A stretch of DNA of 42,849 bases. It comes from Nitrososphaeria archaeon. GTDB taxonomy: Archaea; Thermoproteota; Nitrososphaeria; Nitrososphaerales; Nitrososphaeraceae. Under the pieces are notes generated by a model, which had not been told where the DNA came from, made no database searches, and saw only the letters and a program-made list of their open reading frames with translations. Location of the stretch: positions 1-42,849 of the forward strand of contig JAJPIN010000157.1 in the NCBI GenBank assembly GCA_021324715.1, in the 5' to 3' direction. Below are positions 31,878-39,362 of the stretch, piece by piece (within the stretch, counting starts at the first letter, position 1; every line of letters begins with the position of its first letter). Both the position numbers and the translations under genes were made by a program.

Positions 31878-31911
31878 GTGACTACCAGGGGTCTCGAGGG
31901 GCTGACTGTGT
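31842..31911 (-). ncRNA. Candidate small RNA (about 70 nt) antisense-oriented in the lysis region
   Basis: Lies between the promoter at 31918-31946 (minus) and the terminator at 31842-31877. It has no ORF of note. It carries AGCCCCCACACG, the reverse complement of the genome-wide motif, in the terminator stem and loop, so part of it could pair with the motif in plus-sense messages such as those at 7846, 11027 or 19708. Whether it is made, and what it does, is unknown. Confidence 0.4.
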
Positions 31912-31917
31912 AATCCT

Positions 31918-31946
31918 AATATAGCACCACTAACTTTAGTTGTCAA
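31918..31946 (-). promoter_or_regulatory. Minus-strand sigma70-type promoter inside the rightward arm
   Basis: TTGACA (31946-31941), 17-bp spacer, TATATT (31923-31918). It points against the local genes, and the only thing downstream before a terminator is the 70-nt candidate RNA. Among the best promoter matches in the window. Confidence 0.55.
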
Positions 31947-31956
31947 GTAAGGACTT

Positions 31957-32175
31957 ATGGACATAATAACTATACTTTATATGGGACTTCCTTTAGCACT
32001 TTTAATAATCTATGTATTATTAAATCAGTTCAGTTCTAAGACTAAAACCAAAGCTGATGATGTTGCTAAAGAGATCGTGGGAGAGCTTTTAGAAGGTTTA
32101 GGCAAAGAAGTTCCTCAGCCACTTGATCCTCTACAGGTTGAACGCGATAAAGCTAAAGAAGATCAGAAAAAATAA
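31957..32175 (+). CDS. Small membrane protein of the lysis region (72 aa)
   Basis: MDIITILYMGLPLALLII then a membrane segment to about residue 24 and a charged C-terminal helix (DDVAKEIVGELLEGLGK) with a lysine tail. AAGGA before ATG. Possible holin or inner-membrane spanin-like protein. Its TAA ends exactly where the convergent minus gene's TAA begins (32175/32176). Confidence 0.55.
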   Translation: MDIITILYMGLPLALLIIYVLLNQFSSKTKTKADDVAKEIVGELLEGLGKEVPQPLDPLQVERDKAKEDQKK

Positions 32176-32346
32176 TTACTCTAGGTTTTCTACATCACCA
32201 ATTGGATCATCTGGATTCCAATGGTCTAAGACATAAGCATAACATTTAGGACAAAACTTAGGTGATAGCATTTCTAAATCATCAATCCAATCAATCAGCT
32301 CTTCAGCACGACATCTTTTCTTACATCTAGAACAAACTTTCTTCAT
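32176..32346 (-). CDS. Small zinc-ribbon protein (56 aa)
   Basis: MKKVCSRCKKRCRAEELI, then CPKC near residues 32-35: CSRC/CPKC zinc ribbon with an acidic tail (DDPIGDVENLE). Overlaps the metallopeptidase-like gene by 20 nt. Last gene of the leftward unit; abuts the plus-strand array without any spacer. Confidence 0.6.
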   Translation of the reverse strand: MKKVCSRCKKRCRAEELIDWIDDLEMLSPKFCPKCYAYVLDHWNPDDPIGDVENLE

Positions 32347-32656
32347 ACTCTTTTCTTACTCTACGATAGATCCGTCTGTGTGTCAACTTAAACTTGCGGC
32401 CATGATATGGAGATCTCAAAACTCCATGTGCCAATTCATGAGAATAGAGACTAAGTAAAAAACGAGTTGTATATCTTTTTTTGTTAGTATTTTTAAATCT
32501 CATATAAATAAAAATATCTTTTTTTGTCTGACAGCAATATCCGAAAAAGAGTCCTAAAAAATCATCTGTATTTGTTAGTTCTCGAACAAGAACATTCTTA
32601 ATACCAAGTTTTTGACATATCCGATTAGATATAGCCTGTAGTTTACGCCGGGTCAT
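32327..32656 (-). CDS. SprT/WLM-like zinc metallopeptidase domain (109 aa)
   Basis: The motif SLYSHELAHGVLRSPYHGRKF gives H73, E74, H77 and third ligand H85 in an HG-x-x-F context, as in SprT/Wss1-type (WLM) proteases. The C-terminus is very basic (HRRIYRRVRKEYEES), which could bind DNA. In cells such proteases remove proteins cross-linked to DNA; a phage version next to a replication ATPase fits this. At 109 residues it is a minimal domain without the usual zinc ribbon (the next gene is a separate zinc ribbon). Overlaps the ATPase gene by 14 nt. Confidence 0.65.
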   Translation of the reverse strand: MTRRKLQAISNRICQKLGIKNVLVRELTNTDDFLGLFFGYCCQTKKDIFIYMRFKNTNKKRYTTRFLLSLYSHELAHGVLRSPYHGRKFKLTHRRIYRRVRKEYEESLF

Positions 32657-33851
32657 GGGAAAGCCTAGAAAAATGTCTTTCAGAACCTATAATAGTTTCT
32701 CTTATTGAACTCGATCTCTTAAGACCTTCAACAACACCAGTAACGGTCTCACTAACAGAGATAAATTTACCATGCTGTAAGAGTAATCTTCGTAAACCGC
32801 TTTCACTGATAGTATCAGGTGCCAAAGGAATAAGTTCTGCAAGTTGACTATGGAGATCATCATCTTTTTCGATGTTTCTAGTACCAAATGCGCTGATCAT
32901 ATAAGGTTCAACCTCTTCGATCCATTGGAGTGCCTGCTCTATATCACTAATTGATATAATCTTTGAACCTCTCATTGCAGCAAGCGTTATAGCGACTTTG
33001 GTTATATGATCTGGCTTACGACCATAGTAATTCTGGTAAAACTCACCTATAGCATCAAAGCAATCATTATCAGCTTTCTCTGCAAGTTCAATATATCGCA
33101 TTTCAGCTTCTCGGTCAAAAACAATAGGCCCTAATAACGCATAAACGCTTCGTAGGGCTTCGATCAGCTCTTGGTAGCTACCTAGGTCTTGGTTAACTAG
33201 AGATCGTTGTTTTAAGACCCTATTAGGCTCTACTACAAACAAGATACGGCTAGAGAGTCCTGAGGTAATGAGCTTATCTTGGGCCGCAGACTGTAAAAAT
33301 GACTCTGTGGTGCCTCCAAGAAGGGTAAGAGAAGGATTGGCCAGGATTAGGGTCTTATTATCAGTTACAATACGTTTTTGAATCTCTACATAAAGACCTT
33401 TAGAGTCATAAAAATCAATTAATTCATTTGTGAGAGTTCCACCACCAAAATCGACCATATTGATAGCAAGTTCGGAGGCATATACGAATAGAGGAGAAGA
33501 CCTGAGATCCCCCACACCGGGGACAGGATATAACTTCTCTGAGTCTTTGAGTTCTTTATATAGGGCTGCTTGGGTAATCTTCGTTGGTCCAAGACGTGGC
33601 TTTGGCTTACCAGGAATCTCGATCTTATTAAACAAATCTACTGTAAGCTGTGCTGCGGTTGATTTCCCTGCTGCAGGTGGTCCAACAAGAATAGTATACA
33701 TATTAGGAAAGATCACCCCTAGACGACCCCGATCTAACCATACCCGACGCTCAAGTAAAGCAGCAACAATAGTGATAAATGACCACCGATGATACATCAC
33801 AGAACCTTTAATCGGCTCTACGTAATTTAAGTATTTATCTATGAGTTGCAT
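32643..33851 (-). CDS. P-loop ATPase, DUF3987/replicative helicase-like (402 aa)
   Basis: MQLIDKYLNYVEPIKGS, then Walker A VGPPAAGKSTAAQ (G57-T65), a long insert, LFVYASELAINM (probable Walker B/sensor region) and LLGGTTESFLQS. The order and the early YHRWSFITIVAAL segment are those of DUF3987-type phage ATPases that stand in for a helicase or helicase loader. It is next to the DNA polymerase gene, overlapping it by 13 nt. G-V-G-D is encoded by a motif copy (33509-33517). Exact role (helicase or loader) unclear; no primase motif seen. Confidence 0.7.
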   Translation of the reverse strand: MQLIDKYLNYVEPIKGSVMYHRWSFITIVAALLERRVWLDRGRLGVIFPNMYTILVGPPAAGKSTAAQLTVDLFNKIEIPGKPKPRLGPTKITQAALYKELKDSEKLYPVPGVGDLRSSPLFVYASELAINMVDFGGGTLTNELIDFYDSKGLYVEIQKRIVTDNKTLILANPSLTLLGGTTESFLQSAAQDKLITSGLSSRILFVVEPNRVLKQRSLVNQDLGSYQELIEALRSVYALLGPIVFDREAEMRYIELAEKADNDCFDAIGEFYQNYYGRKPDHITKVAITLAAMRGSKIISISDIEQALQWIEEVEPYMISAFGTRNIEKDDDLHSQLAELIPLAPDTISESGLRRLLLQHGKFISVSETVTGVVEGLKRSSSIRETIIGSERHFSRLSHDPA

Positions 33852-36091
33852 TTAGCTAAACTACCCCAAGCCCCGCCTGATTTAAGATCAAAAGGAATTC
33901 GTCTAGAGACTCCATTTATTACTATGTCGAGTTTGGCATGGGCATCTTTGATGAGTCCCAAAACCAAATTAACTTTGTCCTTATTTATTTGAAGTAAGAG
34001 TGCGTCATGAATTTGGGCCAAAACATTAAAGGATCTATTGTATTCACTTGTCTTTGATAGAAGTATCCACAACTTATTTATTGTATCGACCACAGTTGCT
34101 TGTGGAATAAAACTTAAGCCCTTTCTAACCATTTCTGAATCTAATGGACCGTAGAAGAGTCCCGATCGATGTAGTGGGGTTTCGAGTTTTCTCGTTCGTC
34201 CAAGTTGCGCTTCGATAGTCCCTTGCCAAATAGGAATAGCAGGAAAAGTGGCGGCGCGAGCCTCCAAAAGCTTTCGAGAATCAGCCACACTAATTGACAG
34301 GTCAGCTTCAGTAAGGCAAGAATCCGAGAATTTTTCGGCTCCCATGCCGTAATTACTAGCGTGATTGATCCGTTTTCCCAGCTGTCGTGGGCAAACAAGT
34401 CTACTTTTTTCTGTAACTCTATCTGCTGTGTATTGGTGGACATCTTCATTATTCTCCATTAGCTCTATTAGTTTTTGTTCATTTGAAAGCCAAGCAACTA
34501 CTCGAAGCTCAGCTTGTGAAAGATCAATCTCAACTAAGATTTTTCCTTCATCAGGTATAAATAAATTCTTAATATTTAATGTGGACTGCTCACTCGGTCT
34601 TGGTATCGTGAGGATGTTGAGCCCTGTATCCCAGGGTGTTTTTTGAGCAGAGAATCTTCCACTAATTGTGCCAGCAATATTATAGAAGAAGCGTAATCTT
34701 TTATCTTCATCAAGTAAGAGACTTGCATAGGTGGATTTGAGTTTAGATAGCCGATTGTATATAAGTAAGTTTTCAATAAAGGGATGTGGATTCTTTCTAT
34801 GTAATTTAAGAAGACTTTCACGGTCTGTGGAGGGGCGACCTTTCTTAGTTGGGATTCGATAGCCAAGGGCAATGAGGACACTTTTGATCTGCTTATCTGA
34901 ATTGGGGTTGAACTTTTGCGGGCTTTCTTCAAACACTTCTTTAAAGGCCTTTTTTTCATCTGTATCGTTCTCCTTATCTCTTATTGTTTTACGAATCTTT
35001 CTTGGCTCAACTAAAGGATCTCCAATAGAAGATAAAACATTCATTACCGGAGTAAGTTCTTTATTAAGAGCATCTTTTAATTGCTTAAGAAACTCCTCAT
35101 CTATTTTTACACCCCGGACACATGTATCATACACCAAAGGAATAAGAGGCGCAATATATTCATTATAATGACCCATCTTCTCAGTTCTAGAAAGTTCAGC
35201 AAGTTGTCGCAAATAAACAGTAAATGTTCTAGATGCGTCATAAGCATTGTATCTCCAAAAAGCCTCTACATCCCCAGTAAGTTTAAAATCTTTATTATCT
35301 TTCCATGGAGCACAATAAAGATAAATACGCCCCAAATCACGTAAGCTTTTAGGAAGTAGTGGATTGAGTGAAGAGGCCATAATCATTGTATCTGCCACAT
35401 TCATCTGTGTCTCAATACCATGATATCGTAAGATCATCGTATCAAATATGAAGTTTTGAAATATTTTTAGCTTATCGCTAAGTAAAACCATTTGAATATA
35501 ATCCCACACAACTAACTCTTCTTCAGGAGACCAATAATTAGTTAAATGTTTATTGGCCAGGGGTATACAAATAACCTCTGTCGTAGATGCTGCAAAAGCA
35601 ATAGAAGTGATCTCACAGGTTTCTGGAACACATTCAATATCGATTGACACAGCTTCATTGGTGTTCACAAGTTTGTGTACAAAGGATTCTACATCTTTAA
35701 GTTCAGGTTTTAGGATCGTGTGGGGGCTGGGATCAATAGTAGATGCGCCTAACAGAAGTTGCTTTGCTTTCTTTAGTGACCAGTCTAGCCAATGAGTAGT
35801 TAAATGATCTTTGAAGACTTCTTTATAATCTAGACATGGAATGACTGTGTTTGTTTCTGTTTCTACTATATAACTGTGACAATCAGAAACAGATAAAGTT
35901 GGATCTCCAATAATGGATCGTGTTGCTACGTCTCCAACAGTAACTAAAATGGAACCTTTTGTTGGGATTTCTTCTGGTTTTAAGATCTTTACTTTTTGAG
36001 GGATCTTTAAGCGAGCGAGGGATTGTTCAAACTGTTTTCTGAAGTAGTCTTGTTTATTATCGATTCCGAGAATTTCAATCCTATCATTCAC
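33839..36091 (-). CDS. Family A DNA polymerase with 3'-5' exonuclease
   Basis: 750 residues. Exonuclease domain: SIDIECVP (D151, E153), NFIFDTMIL (D217) and YNAYDASRTF (Y281, D285). Polymerase: motif A EIDLSQAELR (D523, E528), motif B RQLGKRINHASNYGMG (R569, K573, Y581), motif C AQIHDALLLQ (H695, D696). Compared with E. coli Pol I, the residue at the F762 position is histidine (H577), and the usual HDE of motif C reads HDA (A697). The key carboxylates D523 and D696 are kept, so it should be active. The first ~130 residues have no recognised family; there is no 5'-3' exonuclease. Known role: replicative phage polymerase. S-P-H-T is encoded by a motif copy (35717-35727). Confidence 0.9.
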   Translation of the reverse strand: MNDRIEILGIDNKQDYFRKQFEQSLARLKIPQKVKILKPEEIPTKGSILVTVGDVATRSIIGDPTLSVSDCHSYIVETETNTVIPCLDYKEVFKDHLTTHWLDWSLKKAKQLLLGASTIDPSPHTILKPELKDVESFVHKLVNTNEAVSIDIECVPETCEITSIAFAASTTEVICIPLANKHLTNYWSPEEELVVWDYIQMVLLSDKLKIFQNFIFDTMILRYHGIETQMNVADTMIMASSLNPLLPKSLRDLGRIYLYCAPWKDNKDFKLTGDVEAFWRYNAYDASRTFTVYLRQLAELSRTEKMGHYNEYIAPLIPLVYDTCVRGVKIDEEFLKQLKDALNKELTPVMNVLSSIGDPLVEPRKIRKTIRDKENDTDEKKAFKEVFEESPQKFNPNSDKQIKSVLIALGYRIPTKKGRPSTDRESLLKLHRKNPHPFIENLLIYNRLSKLKSTYASLLLDEDKRLRFFYNIAGTISGRFSAQKTPWDTGLNILTIPRPSEQSTLNIKNLFIPDEGKILVEIDLSQAELRVVAWLSNEQKLIELMENNEDVHQYTADRVTEKSRLVCPRQLGKRINHASNYGMGAEKFSDSCLTEADLSISVADSRKLLEARAATFPAIPIWQGTIEAQLGRTRKLETPLHRSGLFYGPLDSEMVRKGLSFIPQATVVDTINKLWILLSKTSEYNRSFNVLAQIHDALLLQINKDKVNLVLGLIKDAHAKLDIVINGVSRRIPFDLKSGGAWGSLAKCNS

Positions 36092-36837
36092 TTTACCGCC
36101 GTCAAGACTACAGGCCCCTCGGAAGTAATTGCAACAGTATGTTCAAAATGAGCAGCTAAAGAATCATCTCTAGTTACTACTGTCCAACAATCATTAAGTA
36201 CTAAAGTTTCTGGATTTCCAGCGACTACTACAGGCTCAATTGCTATTACCATACCTTCTTGCAATTCTATACCTGTATTAGGTATACCTTGATTAGGTAT
36301 CTTCGGATCTTCATGCAAAGTACGTCCGATTCCATGACCTGTATATCCTTCTACAACAGAATAGCCGGCAAGTTTTACATATTGCTCTATTGTAAAAGAC
36401 ACATCCCCCACACGAAAACCAGGGGAACAAAGTTTAATTGCCTCGGTAAGAGCCTCTTTTGTGGTTTGGATTAGATCTGAAGCATCTGTAGTGGTGGTGC
36501 CGATGGGTATTGTAATTGCCATATCTGTATTAAAACCATCTAAAATCGCTCCCACGTCCAAAGATAAAATGTCTCCGCCGACTAGTTTGCGATCATTTGG
36601 GATGCCATGGATGACTTCGCTATTGACTGAAGCACAGATATTGTATTCGTAACCTCGGTATCCTTTGAAAGCACTTTTAAGACCTTCTTTTTGAAGCATG
36701 CGAGCAAAGATACCGTCTAATTGTTTTGTAGTGCGTCCCGGAGAGGCAAGTTCTGCAAGTTCAGATAGTACTTTTGCTAAGCGTTTGCCACACTCTTTCA
36801 TTACTTCTATTTCTGATTTTGATTTTAGAATTATCAT
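36088..36837 (-). CDS. map: Methionine aminopeptidase, type I
   Basis: 249 residues, full length for bacterial type I enzymes. All five metal ligands are visible: D94 (LSLDVGA), D105 (NTDMAIT), H168 (GHGIGR), E201 (IAIEPVV) and E232 (HFEHTVAIT), with H77 (VIHGIP) as the substrate histidine. The enzyme removes the initiator methionine from nascent proteins. No deformylase gene is in the window, so the host one must act first. Such a complete, apparently active copy is uncommon in phages. Overlaps FkbM gene by 4 nt and polymerase gene by 4 nt. A motif copy encodes R-V-G-D (36405-36414). Possible roles: processing of phage proteins, or replacing a host enzyme switched off in infection. Confidence 0.9.
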   Translation of the reverse strand: MIILKSKSEIEVMKECGKRLAKVLSELAELASPGRTTKQLDGIFARMLQKEGLKSAFKGYRGYEYNICASVNSEVIHGIPNDRKLVGGDILSLDVGAILDGFNTDMAITIPIGTTTTDASDLIQTTKEALTEAIKLCSPGFRVGDVSFTIEQYVKLAGYSVVEGYTGHGIGRTLHEDPKIPNQGIPNTGIELQEGMVIAIEPVVVAGNPETLVLNDCWTVVTRDDSLAAHFEHTVAITSEGPVVLTAVK

Positions 36838-37499
36838 ATACCGTCTGGTGGAATAGCTGTTTTATGTGCATAGGTAAGGGTGCCGAGATTGGGGTGGATT
36901 ATGTAGCCACTAATTAAAATGTATTCATCTAATATTTTTTCAATATCATAGCGAGCAGCAAAATGGTGATATTCTATTGAAATAATTGAGGGAGGTTTAT
37001 GTAATTTCATATAAGATTCGAGAATGGGAAGTTCTGATCCTTCAACATCAAGTTTTAAAATGTCACAGTTGGGTAAGAAATCTGGATGACAGACTCTTAC
37101 TTTCACTTCAGCTGCATTGGGGGTATTTGTAAGATCTTTATCAAGAGAATGCATTCCTGAATTAACATCTGAGAGGTACAGTGTTATTTCTTTATCTGTA
37201 GTAGGGTAAACTGCGGCATTGATTATGCAATAACTCCAAGTTGCGGCACCAGAAGCTTGCATATTTTTGAGATAGTATTCTGCGCTAGTTTTTAAAGGCT
37301 CAAAAGCGATAACATGTGCATTAGGAATTTTATTTAGTATCCAATAGGAATATGCACCTAAGTTTGCGCCAAGATCTAGAACTGTTGGATTGTGGGGGAA
37401 TTCAACGCTACCAAACTCATATTCACCATCAATCACTTTTTTAAGATGTGATTTTAGAAACTCATCTGCACCGAAATATTTAAATGGCTTTAGTGACAT
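36834..37499 (-). CDS. FkbM-family methyltransferase (221 aa)
   Basis: SAM-binding motif I VLDLGANLGAYSYWIL (about residues 38-53), acidic strand-end motif HVIAFEPL, later DILKLDVEGSELPIL and SIEYHHFA, as in the FkbM family (O-methyltransferases of sugars and natural products). In phages such enzymes are thought to modify glycans or capsid sugars; the glycosyltransferase at 42037 could supply a partner. No ribosome site; a hairpin (37506-37533) stands 6 nt before ATG 37499. Confidence 0.8.
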   Translation of the reverse strand: MSLKPFKYFGADEFLKSHLKKVIDGEYEFGSVEFPHNPTVLDLGANLGAYSYWILNKIPNAHVIAFEPLKTSAEYYLKNMQASGAATWSYCIINAAVYPTTDKEITLYLSDVNSGMHSLDKDLTNTPNAAEVKVRVCHPDFLPNCDILKLDVEGSELPILESYMKLHKPPSIISIEYHHFAARYDIEKILDEYILISGYIIHPNLGTLTYAHKTAIPPDGI

Positions 37500-37505
37500 A
37501 TTTAG

Positions 37506-37533
37506 TTGGCCGTTTTTAATTCAGAACGGCCAA
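37506..37533 (-). promoter_or_regulatory. Hairpin between SSB-like and FkbM genes
   Basis: TTGGCCGTT (37506-37514) and AACGGCCAA (37525-37533) form a perfect 9-bp stem with a 10-nt loop. No U-run follows on the minus strand, so termination would be weak; it may attenuate, stabilise the SSB-like message, or hide the FkbM start. Confidence 0.6.
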
Positions 37534-37559
37534 ACTGATCATGAAAAAAGACTCTAGAA

Positions 37560-38063
37560 CTAAGCTCTGTAAGCAGCAGTACCTTTGACAGAGGTCTTAC
37601 CATTGAAAGTAGTTTCTTCTACTTTAATGATAGCTTCGCGGCCACTTAAGTCAACTGCATCGCCACGGATCGAAATACGGGCCGAGGCACCTTTCCATTC
37701 AGCGCCTTCCTCAAGCTCACCAGTCTGTTCAACAGACACAACACCTGATGTAACATCTTCAGCGGAAACGCCAAGAGCTACTAAGGTATCTCCAAATTGC
37801 TTTGCTTTAGGACGACCATTTTTATCTGTTCCTTCAAGCATTACAGTTAGGTTTACGCCTTTGAGGCCTGCATTTTCTGGATCGGCATGTTTAAAAAACA
37901 TTTGAAGTTTTCTTTCACCGGCCATTGTTTTCTTTACTTTAAGTTCACCCGCTAAAGCCATTCGATATGTTCCAGCAGGAGTTGTAGCAAATTCCTTTTT
38001 GTTTCCTGTGTAAATATCATCCGCGCTTAAGCTTGGGGTGATTGTATTATCATCATTACTCAT
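37560..38063 (-). CDS. SSB-like/DUF669-like single-strand DNA-binding candidate (167 aa)
   Basis: A disordered start (MSNDDNTITPSLSADDIY), then an OB-like beta region with TPAGTYRMALAGELKVKK, MFFKHADPENAGLKGVNL and EWKGASARISIRGD. This resembles phage ssDNA-binding proteins found beside ERF and polymerase genes, with the mainly acidic content usual in them. It has the best promoter and ribosome site (AAAGGA) of the replication block, as expected for a protein needed in bulk. Assignment is by pattern, not motif. Confidence 0.55.
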   Translation of the reverse strand: MSNDDNTITPSLSADDIYTGNKKEFATTPAGTYRMALAGELKVKKTMAGERKLQMFFKHADPENAGLKGVNLTVMLEGTDKNGRPKAKQFGDTLVALGVSAEDVTSGVVSVEQTGELEEGAEWKGASARISIRGDAVDLSGREAIIKVEETTFNGKTSVKGTAAYRA

Positions 38064-38095
38064 TTTTTATTTTTCCTTTGTTTGTTGTTTAATTA

Positions 38096-38124
38096 ATATT
38101 ACTTCAATCTACAATTAGCGTCAA
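38096..38124 (-). promoter_or_regulatory. Sigma70-type promoter for the SSB-like and replication genes
   Basis: TTGACG (38124-38119), 17-bp spacer, TAATAT (38101-38096). Start expected near 38089, leaving a 26-nt leader with AAAGGA before ATG 38063. One of the few promoters here with a normal leader. Confidence 0.65.
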
Positions 38125-38126
38125 GC

Positions 38127-38315
38127 CTAGGTATTTCTCCTTTTCTTTATAATAATTGTAGAATCGTCTCTAAGCTCCCCAGCTTCTTTATCAATATAGT
38201 CAGTTAAATCTGCTTCTCGGGTGAATACATCAAAATGAGTAAGTCCGCCATCTTCTGTTTGGACTTCATAACGAAATTTGGGAGGTGTTAAATTAAAGTT
38301 TTTGCTGTTCGACAT
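38127..38315 (-). CDS. Hypothetical protein (62 aa)
   Basis: Start at ATG 38315 (MSNSKNFNLTPPKFRYEV) with AGGGA upstream; the in-frame extension lies within the preceding membrane protein gene. Beta-rich with a basic end (TIIIKKRRNT). Function unknown. Confidence 0.55.
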   Translation of the reverse strand: MSNSKNFNLTPPKFRYEVQTEDGGLTHFDVFTREADLTDYIDKEAGELRDDSTIIIKKRRNT

Positions 38316-38493
38316 CTGAAAAATCCCTATCACGATTAATTCGATATACAACATAGTTCTCTAATACAAGATTACCAATAAAACCAACTCCAACAGCAAT
38401 AAAATAGTTATCAGTTAAAAAAGCTACTGTTGCAACACTAATAGCAATTGTAGTTAAATAGATATAAGCAAAAGTCTTTAAAAAGTGTTTCAT
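38293..38493 (-). CDS. Membrane protein (66 aa)
   Basis: MKHFLKTFAYIYLTTIAI; two hydrophobic segments (about 6-26 and 30-48) and a charged C-terminal end (INRDRDFSDVEQQKL). Overlaps the ERF gene by 4 nt and the next gene by 23 nt. Function unknown. Confidence 0.55.
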   Translation of the reverse strand: MKHFLKTFAYIYLTTIAISVATVAFLTDNYFIAVGVGFIGNLVLENYVVYRINRDRDFSDVEQQKL

Positions 38494-38924
38494 TTTACAA
38501 TCTTTACTGGCATACTGGCAAGGTTTGCATCATCGTCAGCAGCATAAGAACCAATCATAGCAGACAAGGCATAGCGTCGGGCATATGAAATGCAGCTACC
38601 AACACCTTGAGGATCATTTTTAGAAGGGCTCATTACAGTAGTTCCGCAGATCCATTCGCCACTAATGTGGGTAAGTAAAGTTGTGACTGTGATTACGGTT
38701 CCATTACCGCCAGTAAGTTGCACGACTGCAAGACCATTTTTAGCCAAAGGTTCTCTTACGGATTCCCAAACGCTTTGAAGATCTGCATATTTACTTTTGA
38801 AGAATGGATTAGTGCTGTCTTTTATTGCGGGAGCAAGAGTTGCTTGTACTTTTACTAATGCTTCAGTAAGTTTTGAGATTGAAGCACTCATTAAATTTTC
38901 ACTTAGTTTGATTGGGGATTCCAT
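38490..38924 (-). CDS. ERF-family single-strand annealing protein (144 aa)
   Basis: SISKLTEALVKVQATL, then PFFKSKYADLQSVWESV, PLAKNGLAVVQ and GVGSCISYARRYALSAMI: the typical conserved order of ERF recombinases (FKSxYAxLxxVxxxxxxxLxxxGL and YxRRYxLxxxxG). The known role is annealing complementary single strands during phage recombination and genome circularisation or concatemer formation. Its natural partner here is the PD-(D/E)XK nuclease at 86-1084. Slightly short of the usual 200 residues, lacking a C-terminal extension. Confidence 0.85.
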   Translation of the reverse strand: MESPIKLSENLMSASISKLTEALVKVQATLAPAIKDSTNPFFKSKYADLQSVWESVREPLAKNGLAVVQLTGGNGTVITVTTLLTHISGEWICGTTVMSPSKNDPQGVGSCISYARRYALSAMIGSYAADDDANLASMPVKIVK

Positions 38925-38931
38925 AGCTTCC

Positions 38932-39147
38932 TTATAAATCGTAGGTTAAATCAAAAATATCTGGTTCTTTTTTACGTTCTAATTCATTACTAAGTTCAAC
39001 GATAGTATCAATCTTTTTCTTTAAATCTGATCCAATTGAACAAACTTGAATAGCAGTAATAAGATCACGCAAACGACGGACTTCGGCAATTAACTCACTT
39101 CGAAGCACAGGCTCTATTGGCTTTCCATCTTTAGAAAAAGAAATCAT
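38932..39147 (-). CDS. Coiled-coil protein (71 aa), leaderless
   Basis: MISFSKDGKPIEPVLRSE, then helical with heptad-like leucines (RRLRDLITAI, KKKIDTIVELSNELERKK) and an acidic tail. ATG 39147 is 6 nt after the -10 of the promoter at 39154-39182. Precedes the ERF gene by 7 nt. Function unknown. Confidence 0.55.
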   Translation of the reverse strand: MISFSKDGKPIEPVLRSELIAEVRRLRDLITAIQVCSIGSDLKKKIDTIVELSNELERKKEPDIFDLTYDL

Positions 39148-39153
39148 ATAAGA

Positions 39154-39182
39154 ACACTGACATATTTTTTATTTGTTGTCAA
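39154..39182 (-). promoter_or_regulatory. Promoter for the ERF group, leaderless
   Basis: TTGACA (39182-39177), 17-bp spacer, CAGTGT (39159-39154); ATG 39147 follows after 6 nt. The -10 is weak, but the perfect -35 and the same layout as the other promoters support it. Confidence 0.45.
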
Positions 39183-39185
39183 GAG

Positions 39186-39362
39186 CTATTTCCCAAATTT
39201 CGGGGTCCAGCCGGAACCAATAAGGCTAAAAGAGGTATTATAGGTCGTATTGCGAATCACTGAGCCCCCACACGCCGGACAAGAACGCTTTTTATCCCGA
39301 TCTGCAACAGAGGCTTGAGCATCATAAGGTCCGCATTTTTTGCATACAAAAGTGTAGAGCAT
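39186..39362 (-). CDS. FmdB-like zinc-ribbon protein (58 aa)
   Basis: MLYTFVCKKCGPYDAQAS, then RSCPACGGSVIRN: the F-x-C-xx-CG ... CPxCGG pattern of FmdB-type regulators. The codons for C-G-G contain an exact CGTGTGGGGGC motif (39264-39274). ATG overlaps the upstream TAA as TAATG. Probably zinc-binding; the regulatory role of FmdB proteins is poorly defined. Confidence 0.65.
   Translation of the reverse strand: MLYTFVCKKCGPYDAQASVADRDKKRSCPACGGSVIRNTTYNTSFSLIGSGWTPKFGK

Noticed and set aside
31866..31910. A tRNA gene in the gap after the endolysin
   Set aside because: No cloverleaf with acceptor stem, anticodon arm and T-loop could be built from either strand; no tRNA was seen elsewhere either.
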